Source: DASRFR01 sp035651455
GTDB taxonomy: Bacteria > Acidobacteriota > Terriglobia > Terriglobales > Acidobacteriaceae
Direction: 5' to 3'
Length of the DNA stretch: 64,000 nt
Assembly: GCA_035651455.1 (NCBI GenBank)
Contig: DASRFR010000059.1
Coordinates: forward strand, 62,001-126,000
Part shown: piece by piece, positions 44,938 through 53,638 of the stretch
Position numbering within the stretch: position 1 is the first letter of the stretch
Layout: every line of letters begins with the position of its first letter
Translations under genes and position numbers: made by a program
The notes under the pieces: generated by a model
Database searches by the model: none
The model's input: only the letters and a program-made list of their open reading frames with translations
Told to the model about the DNA's origin: nothing

Positions 44938-46101
44938 ATGGCAACCAGGGATCTACCGCAAGCCCTTGCCACCGCGCCGCTTCCTGCTGAACGCGGACGG
45001 GGCGCGCGCTTCGATTGGGCGACCGAACCTTCGTGGCGCGAGCTGCTGCTGCTGGCCTGCTTCACGTTCTTGATCTTTTTTGCGGTGATCGCTTCGGTGA
45101 CCAACTTTCTCGCCTTGGTGAACAATGCTGGGGACAGCTCCGCCTATATCGACGTTGCTGAGGCTATTGGCAAATGGGACTTCCACGCCGTAGTCGTCAA
45201 GCAGTTCTGGGGGCTGCCATACGTCATCGCGCTTGTCTCATTTGTCGGCCACGTTTCCGGGCGCATCGCGCTGCTCTTGGTGTCCATCATTTCGTCACTT
45301 GCGGCTGTTCTTCTCGCTTATCGTCTGTGGGACGGGTGGGTGGCGAGCTTTTTCGCTCTCACGAACTTTGAATGGCTGCAGCGTTCGCTTCTGGGTGGCG
45401 CAGAACCGCTCTTCATGGCATTGCTGCTGGGTGGCTTTCTTGCTGCCCGACGCCATCGCTGGACAGTTGCAGCACTCCTTTTCTCGTTCGCAACCACCGT
45501 TCGCCCGCTGGGTATCTTCGCGTTTGTTGGCCTTGCTGTTGTATTGCTCTACCGCAAACGCTACGCGGCTCTCGTCTGGTCGGTCATGATCGGAGGCATC
45601 GTCGGCGCTCTCTACGCGCTCCCTCTGTTTTTATATTTCGGCACTCCCCTCGCCAATGTGCAGGCGTACCAGCAGCGTGATTGGACGGGTGGATCGCTGC
45701 TCACCCTTCCTCTCATCCGAATCGTTCGCGACCTCATCACCAGCCGTCAGCCTTGGACCAATAGGCTGCTGATCTCGGGCTGGATTCTCCTTGTGAGCGC
45801 CGGCGTTGTCCTCGGCATTCGCAACCGATGCTGGAAAAAACTCATCCAGCTCTACCCGGTCGAGGCCATCTTTGTAGCGCTCTATACACTATTCCTCTTC
45901 ACGTACAACTCCGAATGGGCCCGAGCCGATTTTGTGCGCTTCGCCATCCCAGTGCTGCCTTTCATTTTTTGGGCTTTAGAGGATTGGTTGCCCAGAGACA
46001 AACGCCTGGTTTGGGTGACAGGCATCTTGTGTTCGCTGCTAGCAGCTGCTTCCGCAATCGGCATTCGCAACATGGCTGAAATCTTGCGAAATGTAATCTG
46101 A
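44938..46101 (+). CDS. GT-C-type polytopic membrane glycosyltransferase
   Basis: This 387-residue protein has a polar start and about nine membrane helices. The first extracytoplasmic loop (VNNAGDSSAYIDVAEAI) holds an Asp-containing motif as in polyprenyl-phosphate-sugar-dependent GT-C enzymes, and FATTVRPLGIFAFVG resembles the conserved Arg-Pro region of such families. GGAG lies nine bases before the ATG. It should use a lipid-linked sugar on the periplasmic side. Unlike its neighbours it is on the plus strand. Its 3' end overlaps the next gene on the minus strand by 63 bp. Confidence 0.8.
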   Translation: MATRDLPQALATAPLPAERGRGARFDWATEPSWRELLLLACFTFLIFFAVIASVTNFLALVNNAGDSSAYIDVAEAIGKWDFHAVVVKQFWGLPYVIALVSFVGHVSGRIALLLVSIISSLAAVLLAYRLWDGWVASFFALTNFEWLQRSLLGGAEPLFMALLLGGFLAARRHRWTVAALLFSFATTVRPLGIFAFVGLAVVLLYRKRYAALVWSVMIGGIVGALYALPLFLYFGTPLANVQAYQQRDWTGGSLLTLPLIRIVRDLITSRQPWTNRLLISGWILLVSAGVVLGIRNRCWKKLIQLYPVEAIFVALYTLFLFTYNSEWARADFVRFAIPVLPFIFWALEDWLPRDKRLVWVTGILCSLLAAASAIGIRNMAEILRNVI

Positions 46102-47289
46102 GACGTGGTTTGCGTCTTGTTCGAAGATGCCGTTTAACAGACCCGCGGCATAAAAAACCAGTTGGTCCACGTGATTCTTCCAGCTGAACTGGCGCGATCT
46201 TTTCAGCCCTAATCCGCGTTTTTGCTTGGTCGTCTCGGGCGAGCTGGCCAATTCCATCACCCGTTCCGCTAATTGCCCCGCCGAAAAGCGGTCAAAATAA
46301 AGCGCGGCCTCTCCACAGATTTCGCGGTGCACGGGTATATCTGACGCCACAATGGGGAGACCGCAAGCCATCGCCTCGACCAGCGGGTGTGCAAACGATT
46401 CGGCATACGCCGGAGTCACGTAGACATCGCACTGAGCATACAAATGCCGGAGCGAGCGGTAAGGCACAGCCCCGAGTTCGAGGATCGAGCATCCCACCCC
46501 CAGCTGGTTAATCAGGTTCGACACTTTCTTCGTACGATATCCACCCGCCTGATGTTCACCCCGGACTTTGCAGGTCAACAGCAGCTTGAACCGCCGCGGA
46601 GCTAACCGCTCGCGCAAGCGGGGAAGCGCGCGGATGAGTGTCTCGAAGTTGCGGTAATAGTTGTAGTGGCTGACGAATAGCAGCTTCAAATCACCGTCCG
46701 CTTCTTCAATCTCGGCCTGAATGTCGCTCGCGAGCGGGACGGCCTCGCTTACAAAGCGTTTAGGGTCAAACCCATGGTGAACTGCCTTGACCGACACTCC
46801 GCACCATTGCTGAAGCTGGGCCGCAAAAGCTGTGCTCGGTGCCAACCTACAATCCGCTGTCCGGATTGATCGGCGCGCCGCCGCTCTCTTGATGGCAGTG
46901 TCCAGGTACATCGCGTAGTCTCTACGATTCAGCAAATCCCGAAAGAAATCATCCGAAGTGTAGAGCGCATTCCGGCTTAGAAGAACTTGAGGCACGGGGG
47001 ACTTTTGGAGCGCGAAGTTCCCCGTCGAAATGAGGACGTCTGCCCCACTGCGCAAAACCAGTTCAGCCACCTGCCTTTGCTCGAACCACATTCGGGAGAA
47101 CATTCCCGAAATCCGCGCTTGCACAAAATCGAGATTCGGGAAACTGCCAAACTCCTCGCGCAGATCAGTTCGAATGAGAATCGTGGCCCTGAGATCTGTT
47201 CGACGCGCTAGTTCGGGCACCACGTTGCGAACATAAGTCAGCCCGCCGCCGGCGCTCGCCGCCAACGCGTTAATGAATAAATGAATCAT
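46039..47289 (-). CDS. GT4-family glycosyltransferase
   Basis: The 416-residue protein starts at the ATG at 47289, which overlaps the stop of the preceding polymerase gene (ATGA). The N-terminal half has LFINALAASAGGGLTYV, an acceptor-side glycine loop. The donor half has LLFVSHYNYYRNFETLIRAL, then CDVYVTPAYAESFAHPLVEA with the EX7E-type glutamates, then MACGLPIVASDIPVHRE. It should use a nucleotide sugar in the cytoplasm. It is the last gene of the 18-kb operon, and its end lies antisense to the end of the GT-C gene. Confidence 0.9.
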   Translation of the reverse strand: MIHLFINALAASAGGGLTYVRNVVPELARRTDLRATILIRTDLREEFGSFPNLDFVQARISGMFSRMWFEQRQVAELVLRSGADVLISTGNFALQKSPVPQVLLSRNALYTSDDFFRDLLNRRDYAMYLDTAIKRAAARRSIRTADCRLAPSTAFAAQLQQWCGVSVKAVHHGFDPKRFVSEAVPLASDIQAEIEEADGDLKLLFVSHYNYYRNFETLIRALPRLRERLAPRRFKLLLTCKVRGEHQAGGYRTKKVSNLINQLGVGCSILELGAVPYRSLRHLYAQCDVYVTPAYAESFAHPLVEAMACGLPIVASDIPVHREICGEAALYFDRFSAGQLAERVMELASSPETTKQKRGLGLKRSRQFSWKNHVDQLVFYAAGLLNGIFEQDANHVSDYISQDFSHVANADCGSSC

Positions 47290-48719
47290 CGTGTGTGTGC
47301 TATTGGCGTCCCGAGTTGGCTGTCGGCCGGCGTGCGCCACGGATTCGGCACTGGTACCCTGAACCGCTCATGAGCCGGCGCTAGGTCCGCCAGGATGAAG
47401 GCGAAGCACCAGAAAAGCAGCGTAATGTAATAACCCACGGCAAACATCCAATCCTCAAAACCGGCGTGGACGAAGCTCCCGATCAGCACCATGGCTAACG
47501 GAATCGCGTAGTGAAAAGGACTTCCGGTGCGGCGCATCCACGCGAGGACCCGGACAATATTTAAACTAACGAACAGGAACAACGTGATGAAGGGCACGAT
47601 GCCTAACAAACCAACCCACTCCAGGAGTGCCAGGTAGCTGCTTCCGTGTTCGCGGCCGGTTTCCTCTCGCGTATTCACACGAGAGAACTCCGTGCCCGAC
47701 GCTTCTTGTCCCAGTTGGCTCGTCCCAAAGCCGCTGCCGAACCATGGGTGCTCCTGGATGACGGAGAGCGTCTGCTCCCAAGGTGTTCGCCGTGATCCCA
47801 GAATCCCTTGCTCCTGTTTGCCTTTGTAGAGAACAGATGTGGTAAGAGAATCCACAAATTCGCTCGACTGCTCCGGTTGCAGCACCGACGCGACACCTAG
47901 GAACAGCACGAGAAAAAACGCGCCCTGCAATAACAATCTTTGCCGCCGCAGGGCGACGCACAGAATGATCGTGGTGCAACAAGCCGCGGTGATTCCTGCG
48001 CGGCACATTGAGATGTACAGGAGCGCGCCACACAAGAGAAGCGCGCACGCTCGTCGATGCTTCACTTTTCGAGAGTCTGCCACCAGGACACTCCACAACA
48101 GCACGGGCACGATGACCACGCCCATCACTGCGCCCAGCGAGTTGGGATTGCCGAAGATCGCGTAATGCAGAACAAAATAGAAAAAGCCGGAAGCGTAGGC
48201 TGCGATCTCACAACCCAGCACCAATCCATTCACAAAGCTTGCTTCGCGCCCCCACACCGCTAGGCGCACGCCCGAAGCTCCGTACAGGAACAACAAAAAA
48301 AGGCTCAGCACTTTGAGCAAAGCCATTTCCGGCATTGCCGATACCATTGCGGAAACCAGGGCCGCCAGCACACAAAATAAGGCCGCCAGGTGTATGGCTC
48401 CAAAGTGTTCACGGCTGGTCTTCATCCATTTGACAAAACCAGCAAAAGCACCCGCTCCCAGGAAAAGCCAGCGAACCACAATGCCGACCGTGTAGCCCGA
48501 CGTGTTTGTCCCCGCTAACAGAAAGGCCATTGCGGTAAACAGAAAAAAGCTGCTTTCAAAATGCCAGATCGCGGCCACGATCACCTGAAGCAGCAAAATC
48601 GCTCCCAGGTATTTCATGTCGCTCACGTAGCCGGGACGAGCCTCGGCCAAGACCAACATTGCCGCTCCGGTAATCACCACGGTTGCCGTGATAGCGACTT
48701 GCCGGATGCCCCCCCTCAT
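47286..48719 (-). CDS. O-antigen ligase/Wzy-type polymerase family membrane protein
   Basis: This 477-residue protein has about eleven membrane helices. The Wzy_C signature is SRRTPWEQTLSVIQEHPWFG, then GSGFGTS, then a loop with EHGSSYLALLEWVGLLGI, which holds the key His. It should polymerise the locus-2 repeat unit in the periplasm. Sequence similarity to the locus-1 polymerase (14740) is limited to the signature region, as usual for this family. It overlaps both neighbours by 4 nt. Confidence 0.87.
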   Translation of the reverse strand: MRGGIRQVAITATVVITGAAMLVLAEARPGYVSDMKYLGAILLLQVIVAAIWHFESSFFLFTAMAFLLAGTNTSGYTVGIVVRWLFLGAGAFAGFVKWMKTSREHFGAIHLAALFCVLAALVSAMVSAMPEMALLKVLSLFLLFLYGASGVRLAVWGREASFVNGLVLGCEIAAYASGFFYFVLHYAIFGNPNSLGAVMGVVIVPVLLWSVLVADSRKVKHRRACALLLCGALLYISMCRAGITAACCTTIILCVALRRQRLLLQGAFFLVLFLGVASVLQPEQSSEFVDSLTTSVLYKGKQEQGILGSRRTPWEQTLSVIQEHPWFGSGFGTSQLGQEASGTEFSRVNTREETGREHGSSYLALLEWVGLLGIVPFITLFLFVSLNIVRVLAWMRRTGSPFHYAIPLAMVLIGSFVHAGFEDWMFAVGYYITLLFWCFAFILADLAPAHERFRVPVPNPWRTPADSQLGTPIAHTR

Positions 48720-49864
48720 GCGGCGCTCGTACGCAGAGAATTCATCGCGGTGACGACTCCGGTAGCCCAGACCTCCGGCGTGAAATTGCTAATCCGCTCA
48801 GCGCTCCTGCGGCCCATCTCATTTCCCTTCTCGGGATTGCTCAACAATTCATTCATCGCCGATGCAAGCCTCGTCACCGCTTTTGCCGGCACCACAAATC
48901 CATTCCAACCGTGCTCCACCAGGTCAGGCACACAGCCCGCCACCTCCGTCGTGATCACCGGTAGCCCGCAGGACATGGCTTCGTTAACCACTAATCCCCA
49001 CGTGTCGCTATGCGTCGGGAATACAACTCCTTCAGCCAACCCGTACACCTCGGCTAGTTGCTCGCGTTGCAGGAAGCCAAGCCAATGCACCCGGCCTGGA
49101 AGCATTTCCTTAGCCCGTTCCAGTAATTCTGGACGCTGTCTTCCATCTCCCGCAAACACTAACCCAACTTCACTGCGAAGCTCGGCATCCAGTGTGGCAT
49201 ACGCTTCCAACAGTTCGAAGATACCTTTCTCGGTTACCAGTCGGCCCGCAAACAGCAGGAATCGTGGCGGAAGCCGGAGCTTGCCTCGCAACTCTAAGTC
49301 TTTCCTGGCTTCGGATGCGCGCCGGGAGAAGAAATCGACATCCACGGCATTTGGCGCAGTGAAAATATGCGCCGCAGGAATCCCCAGGGTCTGTAAGTAA
49401 TGCGACGACGCTCGTCCCGCAGCCACGAAACTGCAACATTGCTTCAGAAATCGGCTCTTCAGGAACTCGACCGCTCGATGCCCGCGGCGTAGATCGTGGG
49501 CCGTGCTTTCACACCAAAGCAGCAGCGGCACCCGGTTCCGGCTCGCCCACAGCGCCGCATCCCACGACGCAATGTAGCTGTATCCTCCACATAGAATTGC
49601 CTGTGGTTGAAATCTGCTGAAAGCGCTGGAGAGCTTGGCATTCAGCAGAAAATTATATTTTCCAATGCGTTGTCGCCAGGATGGCAATACCTCGCAGCTG
49701 AACCGGATTTCGTCTTTGTACACGTTCCATTCGCGAAGTGTGCGATCGGTCTCCGAGAGAAATACCACGTGCAAGTCGATCTCCGGACGCGCAGCGAGTG
49801 CATTGAGCACCGGTATGCGATAGGGAGCGATAATCTCCGTCAGCAGCAGCAAGCGTGTTTTCAT
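48716..49864 (-). CDS. GT4-family glycosyltransferase
   Basis: This 382-residue GT-B enzyme starts at the ATG at 49864 that overlaps the upstream stop codon. The N-terminal part is LLLLTEIIAPYRIPVLNALA. The donor domain shows LLFAGRLVTEKGIFELLEAY, VFPTHSDTWGLVVNEAMSCG and LPVITTEVAGCVPDLV. It should add a sugar to the lipid-linked unit. The sugar is not predictable. The chain of overlaps suggests fixed amounts relative to the neighbouring transferases and polymerase. Confidence 0.9.
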   Translation of the reverse strand: MKTRLLLLTEIIAPYRIPVLNALAARPEIDLHVVFLSETDRTLREWNVYKDEIRFSCEVLPSWRQRIGKYNFLLNAKLSSAFSRFQPQAILCGGYSYIASWDAALWASRNRVPLLLWCESTAHDLRRGHRAVEFLKSRFLKQCCSFVAAGRASSHYLQTLGIPAAHIFTAPNAVDVDFFSRRASEARKDLELRGKLRLPPRFLLFAGRLVTEKGIFELLEAYATLDAELRSEVGLVFAGDGRQRPELLERAKEMLPGRVHWLGFLQREQLAEVYGLAEGVVFPTHSDTWGLVVNEAMSCGLPVITTEVAGCVPDLVEHGWNGFVVPAKAVTRLASAMNELLSNPEKGNEMGRRSAERISNFTPEVWATGVVTAMNSLRTSAA

Positions 49865-51039
49865 ACCAGGCATTCCCTATAAACCTGGTTCAGTTGCTCC
49901 GCCTGATGTTGTGACATGAGCCTGTCGACTATAGTTTTACGCGCGGCCTGGCCTATTCGCGCGCGCAATGACTCATCGCCCAGGAGCGGCCGCATGAACG
50001 AAATCAGTTCGTCCAGATTGCCCGGTGAGATTAAGAATCCGTTGATGCCATGATCAATAATTTCTTCGATTCCTTGCTCGCGGCAGCCGAGCACAGGTTT
50101 TCCCGACGCCATTGCCTCCAGGTAGACGCAACCCAGGCCTTCGTACGAACTTGGCAAAGCAAAGATGGCGCACCGCCGCATGGCCTCCGCAACTTCGTCT
50201 CGAGATCGACGTCCCGGAAAACGAACGCGGTTCGCGATCCCCAGCCGCGCGGCCACGCTTTTCAGTCGCCTGAGTTCGGGCCCATCTCCAATAATCTCGC
50301 ACACAAGATCCGAATGCGTTTGCGACAAGCCTGCTACTGCTCGAATCAGCAACTCGTGTCCCTTGCTCGCGATGAGATTGCCAACGCTCAGAATCAGAGG
50401 TGTACTTGTTCGCCGGATTGCAGGTGCAAACAAATTCGTGTCGACGCCATTGTGCACGACGCAGGTTTTGGCATTCTTAGTTCCCGCTATGACCTGCTGT
50501 CGTACTCGTTCGCTGATGCAGATCACTCGCTGCGCCGATTCGTAGACCATCTGCGAATTCCGCCGGCACCACGCGCCCACCGGCCCTCTTACCTGCGTGG
50601 TGGAAAACGCATCCAGCCCATGTACTGAAACTACGAATGGAATACCAAGCTTGCGCCGCAACAGTGCTGCCGCATGCCCACATGGAAGCGCGCCATGCGC
50701 ATGGATCAGGTCGATTCTGTTTTCCCGATGCTCGCGTCGAATCTCTTGCAGTACTCGCGCGAACAGAAACGCGCCGGAAGAGGGCAGCCCGAATCCTCTG
50801 GGCAATGAGAAGAACGATCGATATTTCGCACCTGGACTGCCCTCCCCCTCGTCATGCGAGCCACGATAAAAGGGCTGCGCGGCAATTACTGTGCTGCTTA
50901 CTTCCTGGTCGCCGAGATAACGCAGTGGTTCCGCGATAAAGCACCCCGCGGCATCATCTCCGCGGTGCGGATAAAACGGGGTCAGCGTGACGACATGGAT
51001 CCGCGAAGCTGCAACCGCGCTGGCACATGCCGAACTCAA
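49861..51039 (-). CDS. GT4-family glycosyltransferase
   Basis: I choose the TTG at 51039, which has AGAGGG eight bases upstream and overlaps the preceding stop codon (TTGA), as other genes in this operon do. An upstream in-frame start at 51090 would overlap the previous gene by 55 nt. The protein has 392 residues. Motifs: VVTLTPFYPHRGDDAAG, IDLIHAHGALPCGHAAALL, HNGVDTNLF, LILSVGNLIASKGHELLIRA, and FALPSSYEGLGCVYLEAMAS with the EX7E pair. It should act on the locus-2 repeat unit in the cytoplasm. Confidence 0.88.
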   Translation of the reverse strand: MSSACASAVAASRIHVVTLTPFYPHRGDDAAGCFIAEPLRYLGDQEVSSTVIAAQPFYRGSHDEGEGSPGAKYRSFFSLPRGFGLPSSGAFLFARVLQEIRREHRENRIDLIHAHGALPCGHAAALLRRKLGIPFVVSVHGLDAFSTTQVRGPVGAWCRRNSQMVYESAQRVICISERVRQQVIAGTKNAKTCVVHNGVDTNLFAPAIRRTSTPLILSVGNLIASKGHELLIRAVAGLSQTHSDLVCEIIGDGPELRRLKSVAARLGIANRVRFPGRRSRDEVAEAMRRCAIFALPSSYEGLGCVYLEAMASGKPVLGCREQGIEEIIDHGINGFLISPGNLDELISFMRPLLGDESLRARIGQAARKTIVDRLMSQHQAEQLNQVYRECLV

Positions 51040-52115
51040 TCCAGTGCCCTCTTCGTGTTGGCAACGGACTCTAAAAATATCTGCTCCCATTGCCGGGCGA
51101 TGTTGTCCCAGTCGAACTTCGCCACGTGCGCTCGTCCTGCGCGTCCCATGCGAGCGCGCAATGCGGCGCTCTGCGCCAGGAGCATCACGGACGTATAAAG
51201 TTCCTCGTCTTCGCCAACCAGGAATCCGGTTTCACCATCGATCACCGTCTCGGGTTCGTAGTCCCGTCGCGCGATCACGGGCAGCCCACAGGCCGCGGCT
51301 TCCATGATGACCTTGGGCGAACCCTCCCATCGCGAGGGAAACAGAAAAACATCCGCTCGCCTGTACTCGTCCCGTAGCTCATTCCGGTTGAGTGTTCCCA
51401 ACAGTCTCACATTGCAAAGCTGGACGGACCTGGTCTGTAAAGCCTCGCGCATCGGCCCATCGCCCACCATCACAAACTCCATGCCGGGACATCGCGCAGC
51501 CGCTTCCAGGATCAGATCGGGCCCTTTGAAAGGCCGAAGCGCGCCGACGAAAAGAACCCGCAGCCGTTGATTCGGTGCTTTGTTCGCATCGGGTGAGAAA
51601 AACTGCGTATCCACGCCCGTCGGGACCACTTCACTGCCGATCCCGTATTCCTTCTCCAGGCTTCTCCGCACCGCACTCGAATTGCTGAACAGGCGGTCAC
51701 AACGAAGGACGGTCTGCTCGATAAGTGCGATATTCTCCGCGGAAATGCTCGGCTCGCTCCGCCAGTTCGATTGCGATTCGATCGTCCCGATGCTCACTCG
51801 CCGTTTTCTCTCCCAGGTCTTCCGGCCGCTCATATACCAGCGGCTTGCGGGCGAGGCCTTCACATAAAACAGAATGTCATGATCCCCCAGGAAGAAGCGG
51901 GCCAGGATTCTCGGAGTTTGCCTGCGCGCCGGCAGTAACACCACTCGAGTATTGGGACGCTTGCTTACCGCGGGATCGGCAGCTCCATGGGCAAAGGTGC
52001 TCACGTGAAACCGCTCCGGATCGAGTCGTCGGATAATTTCACGCGCGTTCACCATCTGCGCGTTTGTAAGGTCTTCGTCGGCGAGACTCTCGACCAGTAT
52101 CTTCACCGCAGGCAT
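51036..52115 (-). CDS. GT4-family glycosyltransferase
   Basis: This 359-residue enzyme starts at the ATG at 52115, preceded by AGAAGAG; a longer frame would run into the sulfatase-like gene. It begins VKILVESLADEDLTNAQMVN. The donor half has VPTGVDTQFFSP, VLFVGALRPFKGPDLILEA and FLFPSRWEGSPKVIMEAAAC. The acceptor half holds VSIGTIESQSNWRSEPSIS. It should add a sugar in the cytoplasm. It lies 20 bp after the sulfatase-like gene and overlaps the next GT4 gene by 4 nt. Confidence 0.9.
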   Translation of the reverse strand: MPAVKILVESLADEDLTNAQMVNAREIIRRLDPERFHVSTFAHGAADPAVSKRPNTRVVLLPARRQTPRILARFFLGDHDILFYVKASPASRWYMSGRKTWERKRRVSIGTIESQSNWRSEPSISAENIALIEQTVLRCDRLFSNSSAVRRSLEKEYGIGSEVVPTGVDTQFFSPDANKAPNQRLRVLFVGALRPFKGPDLILEAAARCPGMEFVMVGDGPMREALQTRSVQLCNVRLLGTLNRNELRDEYRRADVFLFPSRWEGSPKVIMEAAACGLPVIARRDYEPETVIDGETGFLVGEDEELYTSVMLLAQSAALRARMGRAGRAHVAKFDWDNIARQWEQIFLESVANTKRALD

Positions 52116-52135
52116 CGAATCTCTTCTCTGGGCTG

Positions 52136-53638
52136 TTAAGCGCCCGAGGCAACCGGTAAAACTGCAGTGTTCTCGCGTGTTTTGGCCAATTCTAATCGAA
52201 GATCCCGGATTCGGCTTCGCAACCGGTACGGGGAGTGTTGCATTTGTAACGATGTCTGCAGATGATTTCGAGCGCACTCCAGCAACTCGCGCCGAACCTC
52301 ACGCTCAACCGCTCGAGTGAGTGGCTGATGTTCTCCGGGGTCAGTTTCGATATTGAACAACTCGTCTTGTAACTGCTCGCCGCCAAGCACGAGCTTGTAT
52401 ACGGATTTACGGAGCGCCAAGCTTCTCGCGCCCATGCGGTCGCCTTTGTGAAAAGGATTGCTGCACGTCGCGATTGATTCCACGACCGCTGCATCCTCCC
52501 AGTCGCCTCCATTTCGTATCTGCTGCCACAGATTTCGCCCTCGGAAAGCCGCCGGCGAGGACACTCCCACCGCATTCAGCAACGTGGGAGCGAGGTTCAG
52601 GTGACTGAAAGGTGCGGCGCATACTTCCTTCTTCCTCACCCCGGGAACGGTCAGCAGCAAAGGGACGTGAATAATCTCCTCGCTCAGATTTGACGGGGGA
52701 TGGAAGCGTCCCCCATGATCCAGGAACTCCTCTCCGTGATCGGCGGTGAAAACGAGCGCGCAATTCTCCCAGCGACTTCTATCGCGCAGGTATCGCCCTA
52801 GTCGCCCCAGTTGTTCATCCACCCAGCGAATGCCCGCGTCATACAATCCGATAATTTGGTTGCGGTAGGCCGAAAGCCGCGAAGGTGCGACATCGGAACG
52901 GTTCCAATACGAATTCCAGTACCGCGCCTCCGACGCAGTCACCTCTTCACTGCCCATGAGCCTGATTGCCTCGTCGCTCGGGTAGTATGGAAAATGCGGG
53001 TCCATGAAGTGTAGCCACAAGAAGAAGGGCCGGTCCGCCGCCGATGCGAGCCACTTGCACGCTTCGTCTACGAGCACATCTGCTGCGGGAAATCGGCGAA
53101 GTTGGTCGAGGGATTCTCCCTTGTCGGAAGCTGCACGCTGGCAATATTGGAAATACAATTCGTCGTACGCGGTTGATAACAGCTTCAACTTGCGCGCGAA
53201 TGTCTCCACAGTGCGGTTCATCCGGTGCAGACGTCCGGGCGGCTTGTAATCTGGCTGGCCCGCGGTCGCGCCTTCGAGGAAGTCTCGGTAGACGTCGAAG
53301 CCCTGATCGTAGCCAAATTCCGGGGCCAAATACGGATTGCCGGCGACGAAAGCTGCGGTGGCGTAGCCCTCTGCATGGAGCGTGGCCGCCAGCGTCGATT
53401 CCCCGGGTGCCAGCCCGATCACGTCGCGTCCCAACGAAAGCGGATGGCGTGATGCCATGATCGCGGGAAACGAATAGTAAGTCGGTGCCCCGCTCACCAC
53501 GGCATTGGGAAACACCAGGCTTTCCTGCGCCAGGGAATCCAGGAATGGGGTCGTCGGGCGCACATATCCCATGAACCCCACATGGTCGGCCCTGAGGCAA
53601 TCTACGGTCACGAGTACGATGGAAGAGGGCCGCTCCAT
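52136..53638 (-). CDS. Sulfatase-superfamily protein without a formylglycine motif
   Basis: This 500-residue protein starts at the ATG at 53638, overlapping the stop of the deacetylase-like gene by one base. The alkaline-phosphatase/sulfatase fold is clear: VLVTVDCLRADHVG at the N-terminus, FFLWLHFMDPHFPYYP, the metal site FTADHGEEFLDHGGRFH, and SHLNLAPTLLNAVGV. Where sulfatases carry CxPxR, this protein has Ser56-Phe-Pro-Ala-Ile, with no Cys and no Arg, so formylglycine formation is unlikely. It may use Ser or Thr as nucleophile, as phosphoglycerol or phosphoethanolamine transferases do. No signal peptide is visible. It is followed by glycosyltransferases, so it may modify the polymer before export. 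Confidence 0.8.
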   Translation of the reverse strand: MERPSSIVLVTVDCLRADHVGFMGYVRPTTPFLDSLAQESLVFPNAVVSGAPTYYSFPAIMASRHPLSLGRDVIGLAPGESTLAATLHAEGYATAAFVAGNPYLAPEFGYDQGFDVYRDFLEGATAGQPDYKPPGRLHRMNRTVETFARKLKLLSTAYDELYFQYCQRAASDKGESLDQLRRFPAADVLVDEACKWLASAADRPFFLWLHFMDPHFPYYPSDEAIRLMGSEEVTASEARYWNSYWNRSDVAPSRLSAYRNQIIGLYDAGIRWVDEQLGRLGRYLRDRSRWENCALVFTADHGEEFLDHGGRFHPPSNLSEEIIHVPLLLTVPGVRKKEVCAAPFSHLNLAPTLLNAVGVSSPAAFRGRNLWQQIRNGGDWEDAAVVESIATCSNPFHKGDRMGARSLALRKSVYKLVLGGEQLQDELFNIETDPGEHQPLTRAVEREVRRELLECARNHLQTSLQMQHSPYRLRSRIRDLRLELAKTRENTAVLPVASGA

